Below, one piece after another: positions 18,375 to 28,234 of a DNA stretch of 64,000 nucleotides. How positions within the stretch are numbered: the stretch's first letter is position 1; each line of letters opens with the position of its first letter. Position numbers and translations under genes: made by a program. Source of the DNA: Thalassomonas viridans (lineage in GTDB: Bacteria > Pseudomonadota > Gammaproteobacteria > Enterobacterales > Alteromonadaceae). Below the pieces are notes generated by a model. It saw nothing but the letters and a program-made list of their open reading frames with translations, had not been told where the DNA came from and did not search any database. The stretch lies in contig NZ_CP059734.1 of assembly GCF_000948985.2 (NCBI RefSeq), forward strand, positions 1,154,662-1,218,661, written 5' to 3'.

Positions 18375-18668
18375 TTATTCGTCCTCGCTATTCAGGTTTA
18401 CCTTAAGGGCACGCAGGCCCTGGTGGACCTCGTCGATTTGATCCCGGTAGGTTCTGATTTGTATTTTCAGCTTATAACACACATACCATATCCCTTCACT
18501 GGTTTCCGGCGTGATGCAAGCGGGGTCGCGCGCCACCGCGGCGAAAGCATCGCAGAGGAACGAGCATTCGTCACTGAATTTATTAAAGTCATCGCATAGT
18601 TCCAGGCTCTCGCTTGCCAGTTGAGATCTTTTGGCTTCAAACTCCCGGAGTCTTGTTGATTCAGACAT
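18375..18668 (-). CDS. Small unknown protein, helical
   Basis: A 97-aa acidic, helix-rich protein with no signal peptide. Four Cys residues are scattered through it (LELCDD, ECSFLCDAF, DPACIT). The ATG is preceded by GAGG at proper spacing and overlaps the end of the upstream small gene by 8 bases, so the two are coupled. A degraded copy of the same family lies at 53287-53541. I do not recognise the family. Confidence 0.65.
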   Translation of the reverse strand: MSESTRLREFEAKRSQLASESLELCDDFNKFSDECSFLCDAFAAVARDPACITPETSEGIWYVCYKLKIQIRTYRDQIDEVHQGLRALKVNLNSEDE

Positions 18669-18885
18669 GATACCGGCCTCCTGTGTTGGTTGAGTAAAGT
18701 AAGCCCGTTAACAAACGCACAGCCGCAGGAGAAGTGCTGCCGGTGATCTTGACGGCATTTGCTGTCGGCGGCTGCTGATGTTTAGGAATGAGCTTGGCAA
18801 TGGACTCGGGTAGGGGGATAGGTATATTTTCTGTTAAATAAACTTTAACCGAGTGAAACTCTGGCATATCATTAGGTTTAGCCAT
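18661..18885 (-). CDS. Small unknown protein coupled to the 97-aa gene
   Basis: A 74-aa protein from the ATG at 18885, preceded by GGGAG. It is rich in Pro (IPIPLPESIAKLIPKHQQPP) and ends in a Gly-Gly-Arg-Tyr-His-Val tail (TNTGGRYHV). It overlaps the following minus-strand gene by 8 bases. It has no cysteine and no signal peptide. The size, Pro-rich core and pairing could fit a peptide precursor or a small structural protein, but no maturation gene is adjacent. Confidence 0.5.
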   Translation of the reverse strand: MAKPNDMPEFHSVKVYLTENIPIPLPESIAKLIPKHQQPPTANAVKITGSTSPAAVRLLTGLLYSTNTGGRYHV

Positions 18886-18900
18886 AATGGATACTCCCAT

Positions 18901-19528
18901 GGTTTGTATCTATTTTGGTTAGCTACCTCTGAGTGTCTTCAGCACTTGGGGGTAGCGCCTTGTCGTTTGCGCTTTTTCTGCGCTTTTTCTACAGGTAAGA
19001 AACACCTCCTCTGCTTATTAATAACCACCTATAGTTTTAGTACAAAATACGGGATAAATCCGGTTTTGCCGGTAAATAATACTAGTGATATTTTTTAATA
19101 CTGTACGGATAAGTGTACAGATTGAAATACATATATAAAACAGAGGTTTATCTAGTTTGAGAGAGTAGTGTATGCTCCATTAAAACAAGCAAAAGATTAT
19201 TGGCGACAGGTAATTGCAAACCAGGCGTTAGCCGTTAAAGCGTGAAGTTGTACCAGGGGACATGACATTAATGTTAACTTATGTCCGCCATGTTAAAGAT
19301 TGCCCGCATTCAGCCTCGTCTATACAGGAGTCGGTGGTCTTGTTATGCCGAACAGGATAGGTAAGTTATGATTGTTAACAACTTTATTTGTAAGGTACGA
19401 CAAAATCGCTTGGTGTTAACAACTTTATTTGTACTGGCTCAAATTCCATCTGACAGTTTTACCACTAAGTTTCGATATAGCAGTACAGTCCGGTTAGTGC
19501 GCTAAGTTGACGTAAGTAACTAAAAAGC
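18901..19528. other. AT-rich leader upstream of STAND gene
   Basis: I see no gene in these 628 bases. They contain a GGACAT/ATGTCC inverted repeat (about 19258-19286) and a 20-base direct repeat TGTTAACAACTTTATTTGTA at 19373-19392 and 19414-19433 (41-base period). The composition shifts to AT-rich here, so the left edge of the acquired STAND module probably lies in this stretch. Confidence 0.5.
19373..19433 (+). repeat. Perfect 20-bp direct repeat, 41-bp spacing
   Basis: TGTTAACAACTTTATTTGTA occurs at 19373-19392 and 19414-19433. Each contains the palindrome GTTAAC. The pair sits about 100 bases before the STAND gene start, so it could be an operator pair or a recombination scar. Confidence 0.75.
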
Positions 19529-22500
19529 TTGATGTCTTATTACAAACCAAAGCGGTCGTTGGGGCAGTTTTATAGTTTTGTAACAGGAGCATATAAACAC
19601 AACATGTTTAAGGGCGGAATTGCAGATAAACTTGGCAACGGGTATGAATCAAAATGGATAGTAAAGTACCTAATATTACTTGCTTCAGGAAAAGCTGAAT
19701 GGTTTAAATTTGAAGGGCTTGATGCTGAATATACTGGCTTTGAGTTTGCCTGCGGAATTAACGGACGTACGGAATGGCACCAAACAAAGAACAACTGCCC
19801 TACAGGTAACTGGTCAATTAATGCTTTAGCAAGCAAAGGTGTATTAAAAGCGTTTGCTAATAGGCTAGGAAATGACCCTACTGCACATTGCTTTTTTATA
19901 TCGCAAGACAACGCCAAAGACTTCAGGACACTATCTGAAAAATCACGCATAGCTAATGATCTCCCCCAGCTGGAAGTTAATCTATCTGAAAAACAGGAGG
20001 AGGCTTTAACTGAGTTAAGAAAATATTGGAATGTTGATGGTACGACCCTTTTTGACTGGTTGAATCGCAGCATCGTTGAAATCATCCCTGAGCGCGAACT
20101 AGATACTTTTATTGACTGTTATGGTGATCTTTATTTTCAAGATGGTAAAGGTACTTATTCATTTCTCAGAGGAATATTAGAGGAAAACTTCAACGCCAAA
20201 CTAACGATTGATGGTCTTAGAGAACAAATATCAATAAAAGGAACACTAGCATTCAAAAGCTGGTTATTTGATTCAACGCTGAAAAAAAAGGTTGATGAAG
20301 AAACGGAAGCTTATTTGGACTCATATTTACCTTTTGGTTTTTCCGGAACCACAATTGAACGCCAAATTGAGAATGATGTTGTCGATGTAATTCTAAACCA
20401 ACAATCTGATATAGATATTGTATTTATTACAGGCTCTGCTGGGGTTGGAAAATCAGGTATTAACCGAGGAGTGCTAAAAAAGCTTATAGATATAGAAATA
20501 CCTGTATTAGCTTTTCGCATTGATCAATTCTTATCTTGCAACAATAAAGAAGAGTTAGGATTACAATTAACAGGACGACAAGAAAGTCCTGTTACAACGC
20601 TTAAGACCTTGTCTCCTGATGATGTCGCTGTACTTTTTATTGATCAAGTTGATGCAGTTAGTGACATTTCTGGCCGAGAGGGAAACGTCAAAAAGGTTCT
20701 TTTACGATTACTGGAAGACGCAAAATTGTTCGGCACAATAAAAGTCGTAATGTCTTGTAGAACATTCGACTTAAACAATGATGCTAGGCTTAAGGACATC
20801 TATGACCAAGATGCTGTATCAAATATTGAAGTTCCACAACTGGATTGGGATAGTGAAATACAACCCTTATTAGCGGAAAAAGGGGTTGAACTACAGCAAC
20901 TGACGGATAAACAGAAGCAATTACTTAGCCTGCCAATCAATTTAACAATATTTTTGAATGTATATGAACCGGGCTTTTCATTCAGTTCAACTACTATACT
21001 GTATGATACATTTCTTAATAAAAAACAACGACATATTTCTTCCACTTCAAGACCGAATTGGACTTTGGCACAAGTTCTAGCCGAGCTATCACAATGGATG
21101 AGTGAGAAACAGCAATTATTAGCGCCAACTCAAATACTTGATAAATACCCTAATGCCCTCGAAGTTTTGTCCTCTGAAGGCCTGATAACATCCTTCAGGC
21201 ATAATGTTAACTTTTTCCATGAAAGCTTTTTCGACTACATTTACGCCAGAAGTTTTGTTACCAGCAATACAAACATATATGAGATGTTATGCAGTGGTGA
21301 GCAATATTTGTTTAGGCGAACACAAGTTCGTCAGATCTTAGAGGCATTACGGGAAATTGATAGCCAGCGCTATATCAGTGAGCTATCACCATTACTTAAA
21401 AGCGATAATATTCGATACCATATTAAATCTGCCGTTGCTCAATGGTTACGATCACTCAAAAGCCCTACAAGCGAAGAGTTTAAACTGCTTACTGAATTAA
21501 ATACTGAAAAAGACAAGTTTCACCCATTATTTAAGATAGCGGCACTCGCACCAGAGGGCTGGTTCAAGTTATTAACAAATAATGGCTGGTTACAACAATA
21601 CTTAACTCATGGCAGCGAAGAACAGATACACGATATCTTATGGTTTTTATCTGTAAATGCAGAAAAATCCTATGAAGATGTGATGTTAGTATTACGTAAC
21701 GCATTAGCAGTAAATCCCAGAATAGCTGGTAAGCTATTTCCTTGGTTTAATAGACTTCATTTACGTGCGCCAGTGGCAGCATTGCTAGGGCTATATTTGG
21801 AATTAATAGACAAGAACCCTAAAGATTTCCTTAAAAACATAGTCAGTAACAACCTTTCTATGAATTTTCATGGGTGGGTCGAGTCCTCACCAGATCTATG
21901 CGGGCAATTAATTAAGAAGGTTTATTCCATCTGGTGCAGTGAGAATTCTGATGAAATCCCCTTTGCTAGAGACGCAGAATCAATTATTGATACGCACTCC
22001 CTATCCAAAATTGCAGAAAAGTCCCCATTAGCCTTTATTGAAGGCACCACTGAAGTTTTTGTTTATGCGGTTACGGCTGTACTTAATACTGATAAGCATC
22101 ATTATAATTTTAGCCGAAGAGCTTATTCAGGTATGAATCATGGCTTTGACGACTTTTTAAGTAAGTACCGTAAATCAATGATTCAAATCGCCAGTGAGCA
22201 ACCTGAGGCTGCCAAGGAGTACTTATTACTTCTACCAGCCAAAAAGCATGAATGCTTTATGCACATCTATCTCGAAGTTATAGCAGTCGTGCCTGAATCG
22301 CTGTCATACTTGCTACCTGATCTTGTTGATGATGAACTTGCATTTGAAGCAGGCTTTGATGGCGCCAAGTGGCTATCCCTAGCAAACGCTTATAAATCTG
22401 CTTCCCCTTATTTGAATGAAGATCAGTCTCAATTAATAGAAGAACATATCACTAACTACATACCTGAAATCATGGATTCGTTCCGCATTTATCAGTCGGT

Positions 22501-24181
22501 GAAAAGTGGTGGTAATGATTATTGGCAGCCTACAAACAAGACAGCTATTTATTATTTAAACCGATCAGGCTATAAACAATGGTGTATATTAGAAACGGTA
22601 GGTAGAAACATACTTAACGATTTATCCAATGCGAAGCTTACTCAGTTACGTAGAAAGTTTTCTGACTGTAAAGTTGAGAAACCCGACCATAAAGAAGCAT
22701 CAATTGTAGGATCTCCGCTATCAAAATCGTCTACAGAAAAGATGGATGATGAAAGTTGGCTATCGGCAATAAAGAAGTATAGTGAAGAATGGACGCCTGA
22801 TAGGCGTTTGGGTGAAGGAGGAGCAAGAGAGTTAGCAAGTTGCTTACATGGATATGCTGCTCAGAACCCAGCAAGGTTTACCAATCTCTGCTTAAAAGTC
22901 CCGTACAATTCAAATCCTGCATATGTCCGTGAAATATTAATAGGCCTCTCTGAATCTGAAAATAGTTCAATCACTGATACTGAGTTAATTAATGTTATTC
23001 TTCATGCACACGGGCATCCTAATAAACCTTTTGGTGAAGCTATCTCAAGGCTGCTTAGAGCAAAGCCTCACCTTACTGAAAACCCAGATATACTCGACTT
23101 ATTGATATGGTACGCACTCAATGGCGATTCTAACGACGATGAAGATGTTGATGAATCAAATGTGGCAAGAGAGTCAACAGATATAGACAGTTTGTTACAA
23201 GGTGGGAGTCGCTTGCACATTAGAGGTATTAATGGTGCTCGTGGAAGTGCTTGGGATGCGTTGCATATTGTATTTTCCGAAATTTCATCAACCGAAGAAA
23301 AAGTCATTAATGCAATAAAGTTTGCTGTAGAAAATGAACCATTAGTAAGCATACGCTGCTGTATCATAGAATCTTTTTGCACCATCTTCGATAAGGACAA
23401 AACTCTATTTTCAGAGTTAATTAATCAGTTAATAGATCCCGCCCATTGTAAAACGTATAAACCATACAAATCATTATCACCCTTAATAACTCGTACCGGC
23501 ATATATTTATTTCCATATGTTTTCTTCCATATTCCAGAATTAGCAATGGAGTTAGTGGGCAAGCTGATAAATAGCGGCTGCGAGGATATGCACTTAATTG
23601 GTGTTTGGCTAATTTATTGCGAAAGCTTTCGAGATAAAAACTATATCGAAACTGCAGACGCCTATCCAATGACAAATTCAGAGTATAGAAAAATCATGGC
23701 AAGTGTAGCCAGCAATGTCATAAACTGGACTGGCAGTAAAAATCGTGCTGAAACACTATTAAACGATTTTTTTCATGATGATGATGATGATATCAGAGGT
23801 ATAGCCGCTGATTCCTTTAGGAATATTGATAAAGCTGATTTCATATTCCATAAAGATTTATGTCATAACTTCATTAATTCACCTGCTTTTATTGGCCACA
23901 GTTCATCCATGCTATATAAAATTGAGGATGTCGAAGTGAATATTAGTGACATTATTATTTCTTCAGCTGAAAAAGTTATTAACACAGCTATTGCAAAAAG
24001 GCAGGCTGGTAAAGAATTTAGTTCAGACTTATACCAACTTCAAGATAATTTAAAAAGTGCTTATTTGGCTTCTGAAGCTAATCCTGGAGAACGCAAGCAG
24101 ATACTTGATCTAATTGATCTTATGCTAGTTCATGAGATATACGGGGTCGAAGCTATTACAACTTTAGATGACCGCTATTAA
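19529..24181 (+). CDS. STAND-type P-loop NTPase with nuclease-like N-terminus, candidate antiphage gene
   Basis: A 1550-aa protein. Residues 35-105 (GNGYESKW...FEFACGINGRTEWHQTKN) follow the pattern of Cap4/PD-(D/E)xK-type nuclease domains: Glu40, Glu72 and Gln85-x-Lys87 are candidate active-site residues. A P-loop domain follows, with Walker A GSAGVGKS (302-309) and Walker B VLFIDQVD (about 368-375). From about residue 600 to the end it is helical, repeat-like and Leu-rich, as expected for a sensor arm. This layout (effector, NTPase, long sensor) is that of Avs-like STAND defence proteins. The gene is AT-rich against its flanks, stands alone and is bordered by gene fossils, all consistent with horizontal transfer. 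Confidence 0.72.
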   Translation: MMSYYKPKRSLGQFYSFVTGAYKHNMFKGGIADKLGNGYESKWIVKYLILLASGKAEWFKFEGLDAEYTGFEFACGINGRTEWHQTKNNCPTGNWSINALASKGVLKAFANRLGNDPTAHCFFISQDNAKDFRTLSEKSRIANDLPQLEVNLSEKQEEALTELRKYWNVDGTTLFDWLNRSIVEIIPERELDTFIDCYGDLYFQDGKGTYSFLRGILEENFNAKLTIDGLREQISIKGTLAFKSWLFDSTLKKKVDEETEAYLDSYLPFGFSGTTIERQIENDVVDVILNQQSDIDIVFITGSAGVGKSGINRGVLKKLIDIEIPVLAFRIDQFLSCNNKEELGLQLTGRQESPVTTLKTLSPDDVAVLFIDQVDAVSDISGREGNVKKVLLRLLEDAKLFGTIKVVMSCRTFDLNNDARLKDIYDQDAVSNIEVPQLDWDSEIQPLLAEKGVELQQLTDKQKQLLSLPINLTIFLNVYEPGFSFSSTTILYDTFLNKKQRHISSTSRPNWTLAQVLAELSQWMSEKQQLLAPTQILDKYPNALEVLSSEGLITSFRHNVNFFHESFFDYIYARSFVTSNTNIYEMLCSGEQYLFRRTQVRQILEALREIDSQRYISELSPLLKSDNIRYHIKSAVAQWLRSLKSPTSEEFKLLTELNTEKDKFHPLFKIAALAPEGWFKLLTNNGWLQQYLTHGSEEQIHDILWFLSVNAEKSYEDVMLVLRNALAVNPRIAGKLFPWFNRLHLRAPVAALLGLYLELIDKNPKDFLKNIVSNNLSMNFHGWVESSPDLCGQLIKKVYSIWCSENSDEIPFARDAESIIDTHSLSKIAEKSPLAFIEGTTEVFVYAVTAVLNTDKHHYNFSRRAYSGMNHGFDDFLSKYRKSMIQIASEQPEAAKEYLLLLPAKKHECFMHIYLEVIAVVPESLSYLLPDLVDDELAFEAGFDGAKWLSLANAYKSASPYLNEDQSQLIEEHITNYIPEIMDSFRIYQSVKSGGNDYWQPTNKTAIYYLNRSGYKQWCILETVGRNILNDLSNAKLTQLRRKFSDCKVEKPDHKEASIVGSPLSKSSTEKMDDESWLSAIKKYSEEWTPDRRLGEGGARELASCLHGYAAQNPARFTNLCLKVPYNSNPAYVREILIGLSESENSSITDTELINVILHAHGHPNKPFGEAISRLLRAKPHLTENPDILDLLIWYALNGDSNDDEDVDESNVARESTDIDSLLQGGSRLHIRGINGARGSAWDALHIVFSEISSTEEKVINAIKFAVENEPLVSIRCCIIESFCTIFDKDKTLFSELINQLIDPAHCKTYKPYKSLSPLITRTGIYLFPYVFFHIPELAMELVGKLINSGCEDMHLIGVWLIYCESFRDKNYIETADAYPMTNSEYRKIMASVASNVINWTGSKNRAETLLNDFFHDDDDDIRGIAADSFRNIDKADFIFHKDLCHNFINSPAFIGHSSSMLYKIEDVEVNISDIIISSAEKVINTAIAKRQAGKEFSSDLYQLQDNLKSAYLASEANPGERKQILDLIDLMLVHEIYGVEAITTLDDRY

Positions 24182-24457
24182 TGTATAAATTGCAAGTGAG
24201 CCGCAGTTAAAATGCAGTAAATTTTAATCCTAATGTCCGCTTTTGACCGATAGCGCACCTAACTTTGAGTATTTCAGCTAATAGAATTAGTCCGTTCTGT
24301 GGCAATAGCAGTCAAACCCACTGTCTGTTGAAGTCGCATCCTGATTTTACATATGTGATTTTACATATGTGAATGTGAACTGATACACTTTATTGCTTGT
24401 GAATGACTACACCGGGCTGCAGCTAACGGGCAGGTAATTCCCCCTGCCCTGTCTGGT
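24182..24457. other. Intergenic DNA right of STAND gene
   Basis: No gene is seen. A 14-base unit GATTTTACATATGT is repeated directly in tandem at 24343-24356 and 24357-24370. Composition returns to the GC level of the flank near 24410, so the right edge of the inserted STAND segment is probably around here. Confidence 0.45.
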
Positions 24458-25009
24458 TTATTTTTTATCGCTGCCGGATGCGGCATCATGCAGGCATTGG
24501 TACCAGGAGTCGACATACCGTGCATAGCCTTGCTCAAAGTAGGCTTTATGTCCCGGCACTGCGCCTTTGCGTCCGGCTTCCGCCGTTTCCGCCATAGCAA
24601 AACTGATGGCCTCTGCCCCGGCATCGGGGTCCACAAAGGCCAGCTGGGCATAGTCCAGCAGAATATCCGGGTAACCGAGCAGGGATTCTTCGGTGGCAAT
24701 CACCGGGGTATTGCAGGCAACGGCTTCGAGCAGCATGATGGCCGCATGTTGCGCCACCTTATAGCCGGACTTGGTATAGATAAGGCAGCTCAGGCTGTTA
24801 AGCAGGCACGGCACTTCCCAGTTCGGGATAAAGCGGCGTACCTCGATGGCGTCATCAAGAGACTCGTCGAGGTAATCGCTGAGGCGGAATTTACCGCTGA
24901 TTTCCCCGCCGACAAACAATAACCGCCCTTTGTCGTATTTCTGCCGGTAATGGTGGAACGCCTGAATAATATCGGGAACAATTTATTATTGCCAACAACA
25001 AGTTCATAA
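24458..25009 (-). pseudogene. Truncated, frameshifted family-4 glycosyltransferase
   Basis: The clean frame (24458-24919) encodes the C-terminal half of a GT-B glycosyltransferase. It includes LLFVGGEISG, a YTKSGYKVAQHAAIMLLEAVACNTPVIAT-type donor-binding region (the E of LLEAVAC is the conserved EX7E-like Glu) and a final helix. Upstream, VVGNNKLFP (about 24980-25009) continues the domain in another frame, so a shift lies near 24977. The N-terminal domain is absent: stops precede it. A broken gene left beside the defence insertion. Confidence 0.7.
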
Positions 25010-25223
25010 TTAAAGTTTTATTATTATATGGCTAACAATATTTCCATTATTTAATGAATAGTATGCCGGGGGAAATTGGCATAGCTTTCTTTTTTGCTGA
25101 CCTGAAGTGACAGTCTGTATTTTTCGGCATACAAGCGCCTTATTAACCAGTATCATAACTCCGGCTTTTAAGCTGTTAAAAGTGCTGTAATTGTTAATAT
25201 TTACGATTAAACGAAGAAATTTT

Positions 25224-25853
25224 ATGGAAAAACCTGTTTTATATTATGTTTACGATCCCATGTGCAGCTGGTGCTGGGGATACCGTCCCACCTGGCAAAG
25301 CTTGCAGGAGAAGCTGAAACCGGTAGTGGAGATACAATATCGCCTCGGGGGCCTGGCGCCGGACAGCGATGCTCCTATGCCGGTCGAGATGCAACATTTC
25401 TTGCAGCAAACCTGGCATAAAATCTCCCGGCAACTGGGTACGGAATTTAATTTTGATTTCTGGTCCCTTTGCCGGCCGAGGCGTTCCACCTACCCCGCAT
25501 GCCGGGCGGCGCTTATTGCCCGCGAATACGGTAAAGAGCAAGCTATGTATCTGGGGATCCAGCAAGCCTATTATTTGCAGGCAAAGAATCCTTCCGACGA
25601 CGATACCCTGATTGAAATCGCAGCCGGTATAGGTCTTGATAAAGCGCAGTTTAAAGCAGCACTGGACAGCAGGGAAGTCCGGCAAAAATTATTAGAGGAA
25701 ATAGCCGCTACCAGGGCACTGCCTGTTCAGGGTTTTCCCTCTTTGGTACTGGCTGCGGCTGACCGGCAAATGCCTGTTACCCTTGATTACCACCACTGGC
25801 AAACCAGTTATGATAATATTCTGGAGCATTTAAGTTCCTTTTCCAATAGCTGA
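25224..25853 (+). CDS. DsbA-family thioredoxin-fold protein (FrnE-like)
   Basis: A 209-aa protein without a signal peptide, hence cytoplasmic. Residues 9-16 give DPMCSWCW with the redox pair Cys-Ser-Trp-Cys, the thioredoxin-fold active site. The inserted helical domain and the late cis-Pro region (QGFPSLVLA) match the DsbA/FrnE group. It probably acts as a thiol oxidoreductase or isomerase. The ATG at 25224 follows GAAGAA. The next gene starts three bases after the stop. Confidence 0.85.
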   Translation: MEKPVLYYVYDPMCSWCWGYRPTWQSLQEKLKPVVEIQYRLGGLAPDSDAPMPVEMQHFLQQTWHKISRQLGTEFNFDFWSLCRPRRSTYPACRAALIAREYGKEQAMYLGIQQAYYLQAKNPSDDDTLIEIAAGIGLDKAQFKAALDSREVRQKLLEEIAATRALPVQGFPSLVLAAADRQMPVTLDYHHWQTSYDNILEHLSSFSNS

Positions 25854-25856
25854 CAT

Positions 25857-26201
25857 ATGAAAAAAACAGATAAGAAAACAGACAAAATGCTCAGGGAAGC
25901 GCTGACCCGGGTTTGCGAAACCGCTCTGGAGCAGGTGCCGGGCTTTCAGTGGCTCACTCATTTTGTTAATTACCGTGCTTTTCCCGAATCTTTATCTGTG
26001 GTGTGCGTGTTTGATAGCAACAGCGAATTTAATGACGCTAAAAGTGCGCAGCAGGATATTTACCTGATGCAGTTAATTGAAAAAGAACTGGCATCTGCCG
26101 GGATCAGACTGCCGGATATCAGGCGCCGGGTGTTATTTGACACGGAAGAAAATTGCCGCAGGGAAAACAACGGCAAATGGCAGCATCGTTTCAATCATTA
26201 A
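25857..26201 (+). CDS. Conserved hypothetical protein (often labelled Fis-family)
   Basis: A 114-aa basic protein with a Lys-rich N-terminus and a core FQWLTHFVNYRAFPESLSVVCVFD followed by a LRxxDTEENC-like end. Homologues in Shewanella-type genomes carry a 'Fis family regulator' label, but I see no clear helix-turn-helix and would not infer DNA binding. It lies three bases after the DsbA-like gene and is probably co-transcribed. Confidence 0.7.
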   Translation: MKKTDKKTDKMLREALTRVCETALEQVPGFQWLTHFVNYRAFPESLSVVCVFDSNSEFNDAKSAQQDIYLMQLIEKELASAGIRLPDIRRRVLFDTEENCRRENNGKWQHRFNH

Positions 26202-26356
26202 CCGCTCCTTAGCCAGTTTACCCGGGCTGGCCGCTGTTACCCTTTCGTTTGCCTCGGCAATCATAGCCTAACCTGAGCTTTTCCTTAAAGCGGTGAGAGG
26301 TTCCGCCCCTTAACGACACTGGTATAAATTAAGTTTTTAGTTAAGGGAAAATAAAC

Positions 26357-27025
26357 ATGAGAACATCAGGCCAAGCCGGTGAGCCCGGTTCCCAAACCGG
26401 CAAATCGCGTTTTTATGAAACCGTGAAGGGCAAAATCATTGAATATTCTTCAGAGCTCTTTTTGTCTGTAATTGTGTTTGTTTCGGGAGTCGGCGCCTAC
26501 CAGGCCAATAAAGCGGTGCTTGGCCTGACGGCGGTGTCCGATAGGATCCGGCAAATTGAAGCCGCCGCGGCAACGATTAAAATTGATGCGCTGCGTATAG
26601 AGGCGGCGGTTCAAAATATCGGTGAACTGGCGAACTTACATGCCATGCTCAAAGAAAGTTTCCGCCAAGTCGACACAAATCAGAACCGTTTGATGGGTGA
26701 ACTTGGCCGTTACCATGAGGGGGTCTGGCAGCATTATATAACCCAGAGGGTAAAAGATGACGAGCAGAAGCTTAAGTTGCAGCTGCTTGAACAGCAGCTG
26801 GAAAAAATTTCAACCTCTATTAATTCGATAGATAAAATCTTGTTTCAAGCCAGCCAATATGCGACCGTGATAGAGTCCACCAATATGCAGCTGGCGCGGG
26901 AAATCAGCGTACTAAACAAGCATTTTAACAATAACCGGTTAGCCAATCAGGGCCGGAATGCCCCCGCCAATACCGGTAAGCTGTTTACCATAGAACATAA
27001 GAGCACAGGTTCCGGCGAGCAATAA
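26357..27025 (+). CDS. Membrane-anchored coiled-coil protein of unknown function
   Basis: A 222-aa protein with one membrane helix at about residues 33-55, followed by a long Gln/Leu/Glu-rich region (about 65-190) with heptad-like spacing that should form coiled coils. The last 30 residues are polar. The topology suggests a short cytoplasmic N-terminus and a coiled-coil arm on the other side. I do not recognise a family. It is a single gene convergent with add. Confidence 0.65.
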   Translation: MRTSGQAGEPGSQTGKSRFYETVKGKIIEYSSELFLSVIVFVSGVGAYQANKAVLGLTAVSDRIRQIEAAAATIKIDALRIEAAVQNIGELANLHAMLKESFRQVDTNQNRLMGELGRYHEGVWQHYITQRVKDDEQKLKLQLLEQQLEKISTSINSIDKILFQASQYATVIESTNMQLAREISVLNKHFNNNRLANQGRNAPANTGKLFTIEHKSTGSGEQ

Positions 27026-27050
27026 AGTTACGGCCGCTAGCGGGGAAACG

Positions 27051-28046
27051 TTACTCGACAAATGCCCGTAAATGCTGTTTTACCCGCTCTGAAGCAAACG
27101 AATGCTCGATACTGACCTTGTAGATGTCAAAATACTCCTGGCGGGTTAAGTCAAATTCTTCGACGACTTTACGTACTTCATCCGTCATCGTGGTGTTGGA
27201 AACCGTGCGGTTGTCGGTATTTATGGTGATCAACACCCCGTCTTTATGGAAGGCTTTTACCGGGTGCTGGCCCAGGGTGTCCACGGCTTTGGTCTGGACA
27301 TTGCTGCTCGGACAGGTTTCCAGGGCAATGGCCTGGTCTTTCACCAGATCATAAGCCTGTTCGTGGCCCTTGATATGAATACCATGCCCGATACGTTCGG
27401 CCCCCAGCAGGGAGACGGCATCATAAACATTCTGGCCGCTGCCCTGCTCCCCGGCGTGAATGGTCACCCGGTAACCTTTTTCAACGGCGTATTGGGCATA
27501 GGGTACAAACTCATGACAGAAGCCGGGCAGTTCGCTGCCGGCCAGGTCAAAGGCGACCACGCCGTTATTCAGGTATTTTTGCCCGGCATCGATAATATCC
27601 CTGATATCGTCTTTAGGCAGGGTTCTTAAGATCGACAAAATATAATTGCCGTGTATGTCGTAGCGCTGTTCGGCTTTTTTCATGCCCTTGACGGCACTGC
27701 CGATGATCTGGTCAAAGGTCAGTCCCAGTTGTTGGTGTAGCTGGGGGCCAAAACGCACTTCCAGGTATTTCACGTTTTCTTTGGCGGCATCTTCAAATAC
27801 TTCAAAGGAGATACGCTCGATCGCTTCCTGTGTCTGCATCACAGACAGCGGCAGTTCGAAACGGCTCAGGTACTCATCCAGGTTGGGACAGGTTTCCGGC
27901 GCCACCATCAGGGTTTGAATTTCATGGATATCTTCACTGGGCAGCGACAGCTTTTGCTGCCGGGCAAGTTCAAGAATGGTTTGCGGGCGAACGCTGCCGT
28001 CCAGGTGGCAATGTAGATCGATTTTGGGGATATTAAAATAATTCAT
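27051..28046 (-). CDS. add: Adenosine deaminase
   Basis: It converts adenosine to inosine in purine salvage. The 331-aa protein has the zinc ligands His12 and His14 (LHCHLDGS), HAGE with His197 and the catalytic Glu200, His221 (GHGIHI) and Asp278 in NTDNRTVS. Length is standard for bacterial Add. It is divergent from a Crp-like regulator across 188 bases, which could regulate it. Confidence 0.95.
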   Translation of the reverse strand: MNYFNIPKIDLHCHLDGSVRPQTILELARQQKLSLPSEDIHEIQTLMVAPETCPNLDEYLSRFELPLSVMQTQEAIERISFEVFEDAAKENVKYLEVRFGPQLHQQLGLTFDQIIGSAVKGMKKAEQRYDIHGNYILSILRTLPKDDIRDIIDAGQKYLNNGVVAFDLAGSELPGFCHEFVPYAQYAVEKGYRVTIHAGEQGSGQNVYDAVSLLGAERIGHGIHIKGHEQAYDLVKDQAIALETCPSSNVQTKAVDTLGQHPVKAFHKDGVLITINTDNRTVSNTTMTDEVRKVVEEFDLTRQEYFDIYKVSIEHSFASERVKQHLRAFVE

Positions 28047-28234
28047 AGATCTCTACCTGATAGTGCTGATGACATTCAATCAAACGGATAACAGAAAAAA
28101 ACACAGCCGCTTAATGGCAAAAAGCTGCTGGTATCACTATTGATTATTCTCTATATTACCCCCAACCATAGAAAACTATCAGGACAAATGTCCGGATCGA
28201 ATAAAAATACTTAATTTTAGTTGTAAGGTATAAC

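Noticed and set aside
19200..19240. attC-like look of GCGTTAGCCGTTAAAGCG near the STAND leader
   Set aside because: The paired R and L boxes of an integron site are not present and no integrase is nearby.
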